A stretch of 64,000 bases of DNA from JALYZC01 sp963725645 (GTDB taxonomy: Bacteria > Actinomycetota > Thermoleophilia > Solirubrobacterales > Solirubrobacteraceae). Position numbers and translations under genes: made by a program. The DNA lies in assembly GCA_963725645.1 (NCBI GenBank), contig CAVRZD010000002.1, positions 496,001 through 560,000 of the forward strand. The letters run 5' to 3'. This document shows, one piece after another, positions 41,481-48,927 of the stretch (position 1 is its first letter; the number at the start of each line of letters is the position of its first letter). The notes below the pieces were generated by a model. That model searched no databases and was not told the origin of the DNA. It worked only from the letters and a program-made list of their open reading frames with translations.

Positions 41481-41555
41481 TCAGCGCCCGGCGGTCTGCG
41501 AGACGAAGTCGGCGACCTGCTTGGCCTGGGTGCCCGAGTACAGGTTCTGCGGCAT
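41481..41555 (-). pseudogene. C-terminal remnant of a cytochrome c
   Basis: 24 codons read MPQNLYSGTQAKQVADFVSQ then TAGR and a stop, the typical last segment of class I c-type cytochromes (the Met is the usual axial ligand, followed by the amphipathic C-terminal helix). Nothing like the CxxCH part precedes it: immediately upstream is a tRNA T-arm-like sequence (GGGGCTCGAACCCGCGAC on the plus strand). The gene end thus seems to have been joined here by recombination. It may be too short for certainty. Confidence 0.45.
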
Positions 41556-41591
41556 CGTTGCCGGGGCTCGAACCCGCGACGCCGCTCGCCC

Positions 41592-42185
41592 TTAGCAGCA
41601 GGTGCAGCCGATGACCGCCGCGCAGCAGATCAGCCCGCCCGCAGACGGGCAGGGGCAGCAGGAGTCGCCCCCGAAGCAGCAGAGATCAGCACCGCACTTG
41701 GTCGTACCCGGCGCGCAGGTGGACACGCCGCCTCCACCGCCGCCACCGCCTCCCGTCGACGGGGGGGTGCTCGGCGCGGCAGGGCGGCAGGAGCCTTTGC
41801 GGCAGGCGCCGACGTCCTTGATGAGCTTCTTCCGCGCGTAGGCTGAGCACTCCGTTTCCTTGGCGCCCTGTGCCGGCGTCATCTTCTTGGGTGGCTTCTT
41901 CGGCCTTGGCTTGGGCTTCTTGGCGTAGTGACCTTCGCCGTAGGCCGCCCTGAGGGCACAGTCGGACATCCTGTCCTTGTAGATCTGGTCGGCGGCGTGG
42001 AGGCAGCGCAGGCAATCGCTTTGGGCCGCGTAGGCCTCCATTCGGATACCGGCGTAGGCCAGCGCCTCTGAGGTCAGAGGCACGGCCGCTGCGGCGAGCG
42101 CGGCACCCTTCAACGCTCCGCGCCTCGTGGCGCGCGCCTCGGGAAGCGCCGTGACCTGTTGGGACATGCGGTCGAACCAGTGCAT
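41592..42185 (-). CDS. RR-signal Cys-rich secreted protein, copy 2
   Basis: 197 residues, paralog of 39424. The signal region is MHWFDRMSQQVTALPEARAT then RRGALKGAALAAAAVPLTSE; then SDCLRCLHAADQIYKDRMSD, a Lys/Pro run (KKPKPRPKKPPKKMT), a Gly linker, and the Cys-rich end CGADLCCFGGDSCCPCPSAG, GLICCAAVIGCTCC. All 18 Cys are retained while spacers, linkers and charge runs differ, a sign of selection on the cysteines. The sequence after the stop (AGGGCGAGCGGCGTCGCGGG on the minus strand) repeats that after copy 1. ATG 42185 overlaps the upstream stop (TGATG). Confidence 0.7.
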   Translation of the reverse strand: MHWFDRMSQQVTALPEARATRRGALKGAALAAAAVPLTSEALAYAGIRMEAYAAQSDCLRCLHAADQIYKDRMSDCALRAAYGEGHYAKKPKPRPKKPPKKMTPAQGAKETECSAYARKKLIKDVGACRKGSCRPAAPSTPPSTGGGGGGGGGVSTCAPGTTKCGADLCCFGGDSCCPCPSAGGLICCAAVIGCTCC

Positions 42186-42571
42186 CAGGCGAGCCTCCTG
42201 CTGGCCCTGGTCAGGTCGCTGCTCGCCCGAGCGGCGCGCCGGCCGGCCTTGTCCATCTGATCGGCAGCGCCATCGCCCGCGCCGCGCTTGAGCCCCTCGG
42301 AGACGAGCGCGAATGCGTTCTCGATCTGGAAGAGCGCCGCGGTCACGTCGCGCTTGGCCGGCGAGCTGGTCTTTGTGTCTTCGATCTGCAGATGCAGGCG
42401 GCGGTAGTAGCTGAGCACCTTGCTGATGCTCGCGTAGGTGGAGCGCGGCACCGCGCCCTCGTCCACGCTGGCGGCGCGCAGCCCGCTGCGAACGGCCGCC
42501 ATGTCCTTGGCCAGAGTCGCGCTCGGGGTGTCGAGCAGCGCCTTGATCTTGCGGGCGCCGGCATCGGCCAT
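42185..42571 (-). CDS. Helical protein of the MauE/Cys-rich operon, copy 2
   Basis: 128 residues, the same length as its paralog at 39987. ARKIKALLDTPSATLAKDMA, ISKVLSYYRRLHLQIEDTKT, VTAALFQIENAFALVSEGLK and AGRRAARASSDLTRASRRLA give a bundle of long amphipathic helices. No cysteine, no signal peptide. Overlaps of the ATGA and TGATG type tie it to both neighbours. The family is not recognised; conservation of length and operon position in both copies says it is a regular part of the system. Confidence 0.65.
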   Translation of the reverse strand: MADAGARKIKALLDTPSATLAKDMAAVRSGLRAASVDEGAVPRSTYASISKVLSYYRRLHLQIEDTKTSSPAKRDVTAALFQIENAFALVSEGLKRGAGDGAADQMDKAGRRAARASSDLTRASRRLA

Positions 42572-43623
42572 CAGGCTGCCCCCTCAATCCGCACGAGCTG
42601 GGGTGGCCCTGAGCTCGCAGCGAGCAGCGCGCCGACCTTCTCTGCTCCGAGTGCGGGCTCGCTGGCGACCCGGCCCTCGCTGTCCAGCACCACGGCCCCC
42701 GGCATCCCGTTGATCCCCAGCCGGCGCGGAAGCTCGAAGTCCTCCTGCAGCAGCACGAGCTCGAAGCCGTGCTCCGACACCACGGCCCGGTTGCGGTCGG
42801 CGTCACCGACGCTGATCAACACCGGCCGCGGACCGTCGCCGGGATCGCGCTGGCGGCGGGCGACCTCGGGGAGCAGGGGGTCGCAGGCGCTGCAGCCTGG
42901 GTCGCTGAAGAAGAGCAAGAGTCCGTTTCCGTCGTCGAGCAGGTCTTCCAGCTCGTGCAGTCGGCCCGCGAGGTCTGGCAGCTCGAACGCCGGCACGTAC
43001 TCGCCGAGCTGCACCTCGGGCACCGGCCCGGACGCGGGGCCGCGGGCAGTCGCCGCCCGCAGCTCCTCGAGCTCTGCCCACAGCCGCCCGTTCTGGCGGA
43101 AGAGCTGGAAGAGGAACGCGGCGTTGAAGGCTAGGCCCAGGGCGAGCAGGGTGCCGACCCCGGCGGTCACGGCCTCGCCGCTCGACAGCTCGCCGATCCA
43201 GCCCGTGGCGCTCGCGCCGGCGTCGTCGGCGCCGGCGACCAGCACGAAGACGGCGACACCGAGCAGCGCGAGGTTGCGCGCCAGCGTGCCCGGCCCGACG
43301 GGGCGAGAGGAGACGCGCCCGAAGCAGTGGCAGTCCGCCTCGACTCCGCGCGCGAGCGCCGCGGCCACACCTGCGGTGAGCGCGACAAGCAGCGCCGTGG
43401 CCGCGAGAGCCGCTATCCAGGCCGAGGCGACTGGGACGAGCGCCACCGCAACCGTGAGCTCCACGATCGGAAGCACGACCGCCACGGCCGGTCCGAGCCT
43501 TACGGGCACCCGGAACTGCTCGAGCGAGCGGCGCGAGCCTTGGAGGTCGAGCAGCTTCGCCACCGCGGCGACGACGAGAACACCAGCGAGAACCAGCCGC
43601 GCCGCGAGTAGCGCTCCTTGCAC
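42571..43623 (-). CDS. MauE-like membrane domain fused to a thioredoxin-like domain, copy 2
   Basis: 350 residues from GTG 43623 (VQGALLAARLVLAG), a start chosen because from there the protein is collinear with copy 1 residue by residue: VEADCHCFG at 94-102, linker FRQNGRLWAELEELRA at 175-190, and SDPGCSACDPLLPEV with CSAC at 244-247. TAACGT about ten bases upstream suits a leaderless start; the frame is open to 43659 but without homology. It is expected to pass oxidising or reducing equivalents across the membrane to proteins outside. First gene of the second operon copy. Confidence 0.82.
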   Translation of the reverse strand: MQGALLAARLVLAGVLVVAAVAKLLDLQGSRRSLEQFRVPVRLGPAVAVVLPIVELTVAVALVPVASAWIAALAATALLVALTAGVAAALARGVEADCHCFGRVSSRPVGPGTLARNLALLGVAVFVLVAGADDAGASATGWIGELSSGEAVTAGVGTLLALGLAFNAAFLFQLFRQNGRLWAELEELRAATARGPASGPVPEVQLGEYVPAFELPDLAGRLHELEDLLDDGNGLLLFFSDPGCSACDPLLPEVARRQRDPGDGPRPVLISVGDADRNRAVVSEHGFELVLLQEDFELPRRLGINGMPGAVVLDSEGRVASEPALGAEKVGALLAASSGPPQLVRIEGAA

Positions 43624-43888
43624 CGGTGCAACGTTAGAGCCGTCCCGCGGCGACGTCAAACGAGCGGCCAGCTCACGGCGTGCGTTTGGGGGCGGGTGGT
43701 CCCCAAGAGCGTCGGCCGCGCGTTCCGCAGGCGGCGGGAAGTGCGATCGCCACAGGGCGAGGCGCCGTGAACAGAGAGGAGCTAGCCCATGTCATCGACG
43801 AGCTGGTCGCCGACGACGTCGTAGTCCCGTCGCTCCCGTTCCGAAGCCCGGTGCAACTGTGCACAGACCGCGCCGGTAAGAGCGCCGC

Positions 43889-44347
43889 CTACGCGGGTAC
43901 CGCGCCGAGGCGCTCGGCGGTGATCGCCTCGAGTGCGTCGCGCAGGGCGGCGATTCGCTCCTCGCCGTAGCGCTCTGCCCACTGGCGCTCGACGTCATCG
44001 ATCAGTCGACGGCCGATGGCCTGCGCTTCGCGGCCGCGCTTGGTGAGCCGGATGATCTTCGCCCGGCCGTCGTCCGGGTCGGGCACGCGCTCGACATATC
44101 CGCGCTGCTCGAGATCGCTGGTCGCCTCGCCGACGGACTGCTTGGTCATGTTGGCGCGCTCGGCGAGGTCGGTGAGCCGCGACCCCTGCGGGTCGATCGT
44201 GCCGAAAACGCATCCGTGGCCGGGGCGGATGTCCGTGAGGCCGGCCGCCTCGAGGCGCTTGGCGAGCTCGTCGCCGAAGTCGCCCAACGCCACGTCCAGC
44301 AGCCGGATCAGCGGCAGTTGCGTTGTGTGATCGAGATCACTCGGCAT
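43889..44347 (-). CDS. MarR-family transcriptional regulator
   Basis: 152 residues: helix 1 LIRLLDVALGDFGDELAKRL, winged helix with LTDLAERANMTKQSVGEATS (recognition helix), YVERVPDPDDGRAKIIRLTK (wing) and the C-terminal dimerisation helices (YGEERIAALRDALEAITAE). It is divergent from an MFS exporter gene, with several short palindromes in the 90 bp between them. By analogy with EmrR-type pairs it most likely represses the exporter and itself until a drug-like ligand binds. Confidence 0.85.
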   Translation of the reverse strand: MPSDLDHTTQLPLIRLLDVALGDFGDELAKRLEAAGLTDIRPGHGCVFGTIDPQGSRLTDLAERANMTKQSVGEATSDLEQRGYVERVPDPDDGRAKIIRLTKRGREAQAIGRRLIDDVERQWAERYGEERIAALRDALEAITAERLGAVPA

Positions 44348-44436
44348 TTGGTCAGGAGTCCTGATAAGGTGCCCAGATCATCAGGTGATCTTACAAGGTT
44401 ACCTGACAAGTATAGCGAGTGTATCGGAGGCAAATC
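44348..44436. promoter_or_regulatory. marR/MFS intergenic operator region
   Basis: Contains the perfect palindrome TCAGGAGTCCTGA (near 44354), GATCA-TCAGG-TGATC (near 44378) and TCAGGT...ACCTGA (26 bp, near 44382-44407). All share TCAGG half-sites, so they are good candidates for one regulator's binding sites. A Shine-Dalgarno GGAGG lies six bases before the MFS ATG at 44437. Confidence 0.55.
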
Positions 44437-45999
44437 ATGGCGAGGAAGTGGTGGACCCTGATCGCGGTGAGCGTGGCGACGTTCATGCTCTTGCTCGACA
44501 TCACGGTCGTCAATGTGGCGTTGCCGTCGATCCGCAAGGGCCTTGGCGCCAGCTTCACGGATCTTCAGTGGGTGGTTGACGCCTACGCGCTGACGCTCGC
44601 GGCGCTGGTGCTGACGGCCGGCTCGTTGGCCGACCGGCTGGGGCGCCGGCGGCTGTTCGCCGTCGGGTTGGCGATCTTCTCGGTTGCGTCGCTGCTGTGC
44701 GCGGTGGCGCCCGATCCGACCTTCCTCAATCTGGCGCGCGCGCTGCAGGGTGTGGGCGGCGCGGTGATGTTTGCGGTCTCCCTGGCGCTGGTCGCGCAGG
44801 AGTTCCCGGCCGGTCGCGAGCGCGGCACGGCGATGGGGCTCTACGGTGCCACGATCGGCGTGGCGGTGGCGATCGGCCCGCTCGTCGGTGGGGCGCTCAC
44901 CGACGCGTTCGGGTGGCAGTCGATCTTCTATTTGAACGTTCCGATCGGCGTGGCGGCGATCGCGATCACCTATCTGAAGCTGCGCGAGACTCGCGATCCC
45001 AACGCGACCCGCGTCGACTGGGCGGGCGTCGCGACCTTCAGTGCGGCGCTGTTCGTGTTCGTGCTGGCGCTCGTGCGCGGGAATGACGAGGGTTGGGGCA
45101 GCAGTCTGATCGTGGCGCTGTTCGTGGCCGCGGCGGGCCTGCTGGTGGCGTTTGTCGCGATCGAGCGGCGGGTCGGCGAGCCGATGCTCCCGCTGAGCCT
45201 GTTCAGGCGGCCGTCGTTCACCGGGGTGCAGCTCGCGGCGTTCGCGGTCTCGGGCTCGATGTTCGCGCTGTTTCTCTACATCACGCTCTACCTGCAGAAC
45301 TACCTTGGCTACTCGCCGCTGCAGGCGGGGCTGCGCTACCTGCCGCTCACGCTGGCGAGCTTCGTTGCCGCGCCGATCGCGGGCGCGCTGTTGTCCCGGT
45401 TCCCCGCGCGGGTGATGATGAGCGCGGGCCTCGGCCTCTCGGGTGTCGGCCTGCTGCTGATGTCGGGCATCAATGCCGGCGACGAGTGGACGACCCTGCT
45501 CGGTGGCTTCCTGGTGGCCGGGGCCGGCGTCGGCCTGCTCAACCCGGTGATCGCGGACGTCGCCCTGAGCGTGGTACCCAAGGAGCGCAGCGGCATGGCG
45601 GCCGGGATCAACGACACCTTCCGCCAGGTCGGGGTCGCCGTCGGCATCGCCGTGTGGGGCGCGATCTTCGTCGGCCGCGGCGCCGACAAGATCACCGCGC
45701 TGACGGCCGGAACTTCGGCCGCAAGCGGGAATCGCCCACGCGAGCTGATCGAAGCGGCCTCCTCGGGCAACCTGCACCAGGCCCTGTCGACGGTTCCTCC
45801 GAAGGCCCAGCACGTGGTCTCCAATGCCGCCCACGAAGGGTTCCTCGCAGGCTTCAACGACGTGCTCACGCTCGGCGCCCTGCTCTCCTTCGCCGGCGCG
45901 ATCCTCGCCCTATGGCTGGTCCGAGAACGCGAAATCGAGCGCGAACAGCCGGCGCCGGCCGTTCAGGGCCGCGAGGCGCTCGACCCGACCGCGGCCTGA
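44437..45999 (+). CDS. MFS drug exporter, DHA2/EmrB-QacA type (14 TM)
   Basis: 520 residues. LLLDITVVNVALPSIRKGLG in TM1 is the DHA2 signature (motif D1), ALVLTAGSLADRLGRRRLFA is motif A, and ALQGVGGAVMFAVSLALVAQ with ERGTAMGLYGATIGVAVAIGP carries motifs B and C. Fourteen hydrophobic segments can be counted, as in EmrB and QacA. It exports cationic or hydrophobic compounds using the proton gradient. ATG 44437 with GGAGGCAAATC before it is preferred over an upstream TTG. A GC hairpin follows the stop. Confidence 0.9.
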   Translation: MARKWWTLIAVSVATFMLLLDITVVNVALPSIRKGLGASFTDLQWVVDAYALTLAALVLTAGSLADRLGRRRLFAVGLAIFSVASLLCAVAPDPTFLNLARALQGVGGAVMFAVSLALVAQEFPAGRERGTAMGLYGATIGVAVAIGPLVGGALTDAFGWQSIFYLNVPIGVAAIAITYLKLRETRDPNATRVDWAGVATFSAALFVFVLALVRGNDEGWGSSLIVALFVAAAGLLVAFVAIERRVGEPMLPLSLFRRPSFTGVQLAAFAVSGSMFALFLYITLYLQNYLGYSPLQAGLRYLPLTLASFVAAPIAGALLSRFPARVMMSAGLGLSGVGLLLMSGINAGDEWTTLLGGFLVAGAGVGLLNPVIADVALSVVPKERSGMAAGINDTFRQVGVAVGIAVWGAIFVGRGADKITALTAGTSAASGNRPRELIEAASSGNLHQALSTVPPKAQHVVSNAAHEGFLAGFNDVLTLGALLSFAGAILALWLVREREIEREQPAPAVQGREALDPTAA

Positions 46000-46017
46000 G
46001 GCCTACCTTCGCTCGAG

Positions 46018-46051
46018 GCGCGGCTGGCCCGTTCCCACGGGCCGGCCGCGC
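46018..46051 (+). terminator. Hairpin terminator after the MFS gene
   Basis: A 14-bp stem GCGCGGCTGGCCCG / CGGGCCGGCCGCGC with one G-T mismatch and a 6-base loop, 18 bp after the stop codon. No T-run follows. Confidence 0.6.
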
Positions 46052-46116
46052 TATGGGCTGTCACCCCCGCGCCGGCAGACCGTAGCTTGCCCCGGCCAGG
46101 GCGCGTTGTTCTGCCG

Positions 46117-46347
46117 ATGACACGCGGGCACCCGCCCCACGATCGTTGGCAGATGCGGCCGGCGATTCCGAAGCACCAGATCTGCCCTGGCTGTGGAGAG
46201 CCCATCGGGGTCTACGAGCCCCTTTGGGTGGCCGCGCCCAGCATCGGGGCGCATCCGACGTCCTGGCTTGAGCCACGACCTTCGTACCCAGGCGAATCGG
46301 TCTGGCACGCCGCCTGCGCCGAAGGCGAGGGAATCGGCGGCGGCTAG
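46117..46347 (+). CDS. Small zinc-ribbon-like hypothetical protein
   Basis: 76 residues from ATG 46117: QICPGCGEPIGVYEPLWVAA in the middle, PTSWLEPRPSYPGESVWHAAC near the end. CPGC plus H...C spaced about 45 residues later could bind zinc. The sequence is low in Arg and looks coding; no family is recognised. It is flanked by the MFS terminator and the 3' end of the GntR gene, so monocistronic. Confidence 0.5.
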   Translation: MTRGHPPHDRWQMRPAIPKHQICPGCGEPIGVYEPLWVAAPSIGAHPTSWLEPRPSYPGESVWHAACAEGEGIGGG

Positions 46348-46402
46348 CCCCGAGGACGAGGGCTGAGAAACGGCGTCCAGCGAGGAGCCGGTCCTCCTTC
46401 GC

Positions 46403-47197
46403 TCACCATCCGTGCGGTGTCGTCCAGGCGACGCGCGTCGCTCCGGCGCGCGGCTTCAGCGTCGACGCCCCGGCGTGCGGCCAGACCCGGCTCGGGCGCG
46501 GCCGCTGGGCCTCGCGCAGCGCCTCGTCGGCCCTGAGGCGCTCCTCCTCGGCACGCGCCTCGCGGTAGGCGTCGCGCGCGCTCTCCTCGCTCCGTCGCAG
46601 CTCGTCCACGCGGCGGCGGAGGTCGTCGCGCACGGCCTCGAGCTCGGTCGCGCTGAGCAGCCGGCCGGCGGCGCGCTTGGGCGGCGAGCCGGCCGGGCCG
46701 GACAGGGGCTCGAGCGTTGCCAGCTCGCCCTCGAGCTGAGAGATCTCGCGGCGCAGCCGCCGGCGGAGTGGGCGTTCGTCCTCCCGCCCCGCCCGGGGTG
46801 CGGCCGGCGCCGCGTCGGTGCCGGGAAGCGCGAGCTCGGGGGCGCCGTACAGGGCCGCGGCCAGCTCGCGCCGGTCCAAGCCCGCGCTGGCGGCCTGGGC
46901 CGCGGCGCTGGCGGCGAGCCGGCCGAGCTCGGCGGCCTCGGAGCCCTCCGCCACGAACGTGCCGCGGCCGTGCTCGGAGCTGATCAGCCCCTGCTGGTCG
47001 AGACGCGCGTAGACGGCGCGCACGGTGTTCGCGTTGACGCCTGCGAGCTCCGCGAGGTCGCGCACGCCCGGCAGGCGCGCGCCAGGGGGCAGGTGGCCTG
47101 CGGCGATCAGGGCCTTGAGCTTCCAGGCGAGCTGGGTCGCGAGGGGGAGGTCGTCGTCCCGGTCGACGGAGAAGAAAGCGGCCAGCTGCTGATCCAT
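46403..47197 (-). CDS. GntR-family regulator (YtrA-like) with C-terminal coiled coil
   Basis: 264 residues. Residues 1-85 are the GntR winged helix: PLATQLAWKLKALIAAGHLP, GARLPGVRDLAELAGVNANT, VRAVYARLDQQGLISSEHGR, GTFVAEG. Instead of the usual FadR or UTRA sensor domain, the rest is a charged region with long helices (LRREISQLEGELATLEPL and LEAVRDDLRRRVDELRRSEE), likely a coiled coil, ending in a Pro/Arg tail. TTGACT-17 bp-TACGCT places transcription at the ATG, so the mRNA is leaderless, and an inverted repeat covers the -35 box. It may also regulate the divergent yrbE genes. Confidence 0.82.
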   Translation of the reverse strand: MDQQLAAFFSVDRDDDLPLATQLAWKLKALIAAGHLPPGARLPGVRDLAELAGVNANTVRAVYARLDQQGLISSEHGRGTFVAEGSEAAELGRLAASAAAQAASAGLDRRELAAALYGAPELALPGTDAAPAAPRAGREDERPLRRRLRREISQLEGELATLEPLSGPAGSPPKRAAGRLLSATELEAVRDDLRRRVDELRRSEESARDAYREARAEEERLRADEALREAQRPRPSRVWPHAGASTLKPRAGATRVAWTTPHGW

Positions 47198-47203
47198 GCC
47201 GTC

Positions 47204-47252
47204 AGCGTACCGGTGCAGAGAGTGCTAGTCAAGCGACACACTGGCCTTGACT
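47204..47252 (-). promoter_or_regulatory. gntR promoter with overlapping inverted repeat
   Basis: On the minus strand TTGACT (47232-47227), a 17-bp spacer and TACGCT (47209-47204) form a promoter firing at about the ATG 47197. AGTCAAG (47227-47233) and CTTGACT (47246-47252) form a 7-bp inverted repeat across the -35 box, a good autoregulation site. Confidence 0.6.
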
Positions 47253-47320
47253 TGTGCCCCAACTCGTGGTTCGATGCGCCAACTGTTCTAGTGTGCTGAC
47301 TCACTCCAACGAGGTGGACG

Positions 47321-48127
47321 GTGGTTCGTAGCGTCGCTGACCGGGCGTTTCTTCCGACGAAGAATTTGCTCGAGGAAGTCGGGGACATGATGATCCTGAC
47401 GGGCAAGACGGTTTTGTCCGCGTTGCGTCCTCCGTATCCGTATGGCGGCGAGTTCGTTTCGCAGTTTTTGTTTGCGTTGAAGTTGTGTTGGTTTCCGTTG
47501 TTGATCTCGACGGTGGCGTTTGGGTATGGGGCGCCGGGGTTGCAGGCGGCGAACTTCTTGGTGCTGTTCGGCGCTCTGGATCGCCTTGGCGGCTTCTTCG
47601 TCCTTGCGTCGATTCGGGAGTTCGCGCCGTTTGTGGATGCGATCGTGCTGGCCGGGGTGGCGGGGACGGCGATCACGGCTGACTTGGGCGCGCGCAAGAT
47701 CCGGGAGGAGCTGGATGCGTTGCAGGTGCTGGGGGTCGATCCGGTCAAGAACCTCGTCGTCCCGCGGTTTTTGGCGTTGATGCTGGTGACGGGGTTGTTC
47801 GACATCTACGCGTTGTTGTTCGGGATTTTCGGGGGGATCCTGGCGACGTTGGTCAATGGGGCGCCGTTGGGGCCGTTTTGGGCGACGTTCTTCACCAACG
47901 CGTCGACCACGGACCTCTGGGGGTCGGTCCTGAAAACCACGTTGTTCGGGGCGATCATCGCGATCGTGTGCTGTTACAAGGGGATGACGGCGTCCGGTGG
48001 CGCCGAGGGCGTGGGCCGCGCGGTCAACCAGGCGGTCGTGATCGCCTTCCTCGGTGTGTTCGCGTTCAACTACGTCTTCACCCAGACGCTGCTCGCCACC
48101 CACCCCGAAATCACGGTGATCCGCTAG
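47321..48127 (+). CDS. YrbE/MlaE-type ABC permease (first subunit)
   Basis: 268 residues from GTG 47321. The MlaE domain has five to six membrane helices with IREFAPFVDAIVLAGVAGTA, ITADLGARKIREELDALQVL, GVDPVKNLVVPRFLALMLVT, the conserved cytoplasmic loop of this family (the E-E-x-D-A-L stretch is the coupling helix). In mycobacteria such pairs (YrbEA/YrbEB) form the permease of Mce lipid importers. It is followed after 3 bp by the second subunit. Codon use in the first half has more T at third positions (GTTGTTC, TTTGTTTGCG) than its neighbours, a possible sign of transfer. Confidence 0.88.
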   Translation: MVRSVADRAFLPTKNLLEEVGDMMILTGKTVLSALRPPYPYGGEFVSQFLFALKLCWFPLLISTVAFGYGAPGLQAANFLVLFGALDRLGGFFVLASIREFAPFVDAIVLAGVAGTAITADLGARKIREELDALQVLGVDPVKNLVVPRFLALMLVTGLFDIYALLFGIFGGILATLVNGAPLGPFWATFFTNASTTDLWGSVLKTTLFGAIIAIVCCYKGMTASGGAEGVGRAVNQAVVIAFLGVFAFNYVFTQTLLATHPEITVIR

Positions 48128-48130
48128 GCC

Positions 48131-48925
48131 ATGGGCTGGTTGAGCGTCCCCCGCGACTGGATCGCGAGCTTCGGCGAGATCACGAAGTTCTGCGGAACGA
48201 TCGTCGGCCGCGTCTACAGCGGCAGGGTGATCCGGTACTTCGGGGAGAGCCTCCGCCAGGCCGGCATCCTGATCCTCTCCTCCGCCCTGATCATCTGCGG
48301 GCTGGTCTTCATCATCGGCCTGGAGTGCGGGATCGAGGGCGCCTACTTCACCCGTGCCCAGGGCACGCCGGCGTACGCCGGGGTCTTCGCGGCCTGGTGT
48401 GACCTGCGCGAGCTGGTGCCCTACGCCTTCGGCTACATGATGGCCGCCAAGGTCGGCACCGGCATCGTCGCCGAGCTCGGCTCCATGCGCATCTCCGACG
48501 AGATCGACGCGCTCGAGGTCATGGGCATCCCGTCGATCACGTTCCTCTGCGCCACCAAGCTCCTGGCCGCCTGGATCGTGCTCCCGCTCGTCTACATCGC
48601 CTCGGTCGGCGCGGGGTTCTTCGCGTCCTACCTCGTGGTCGTCCAGCAGATCGGGGACGTGTCCTCCGGCGGCTACTTCCTGATCTTCTGGATATTCCAG
48701 AACCCACCCGACCTGCTCTTCAGCCTGCTCAAGGGCATGGTCATGGCCACGGTCATCGTGCTCGTCGGCTGCTACTACGGCTACAACGCGGGCGGCGGCC
48801 CGGTCGGGGTCGGGCGGGCGACGGCGAAGTCGATGGTCCTCAACATCGTGCTGGTCCACCTCATCGGCATGCTCGGCACCCAGCTCTTCTGGGGCGCCAA
48901 CCCACGAGCCCCAATCGGAGGCTGA
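48131..48925 (+). CDS. YrbE/MlaE-type ABC permease (second subunit)
   Basis: 264 residues with the MlaE fold: ELVPYAFGYMMAAKVGTGIV, AELGSMRISDEIDALEVMGI, PSITFLCATKLLAAWIVLPL and GYYGYNAGGGPVGVGRATAK type C-terminal helices (here CYYGYNAGG). It pairs with the first subunit at 47321 in an Mce-type lipid transporter. Unlike typical mce operons, no mce genes and no MlaF-type ATPase follow; the next gene is an unrelated frameshifted hypothetical, so those parts must be elsewhere or lost. Confidence 0.88.
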   Translation: MGWLSVPRDWIASFGEITKFCGTIVGRVYSGRVIRYFGESLRQAGILILSSALIICGLVFIIGLECGIEGAYFTRAQGTPAYAGVFAAWCDLRELVPYAFGYMMAAKVGTGIVAELGSMRISDEIDALEVMGIPSITFLCATKLLAAWIVLPLVYIASVGAGFFASYLVVVQQIGDVSSGGYFLIFWIFQNPPDLLFSLLKGMVMATVIVLVGCYYGYNAGGGPVGVGRATAKSMVLNIVLVHLIGMLGTQLFWGANPRAPIGG

Positions 48926-48927
48926 CG

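Noticed and set aside
39424..42185. Identification of the Cys-rich proteins as methylamine dehydrogenase light chains
   Set aside because: The Trp pair and spacing of MauA are not visible and no heavy-chain, MauG or other mau genes are present; only the MauE/thioredoxin parallel is kept.
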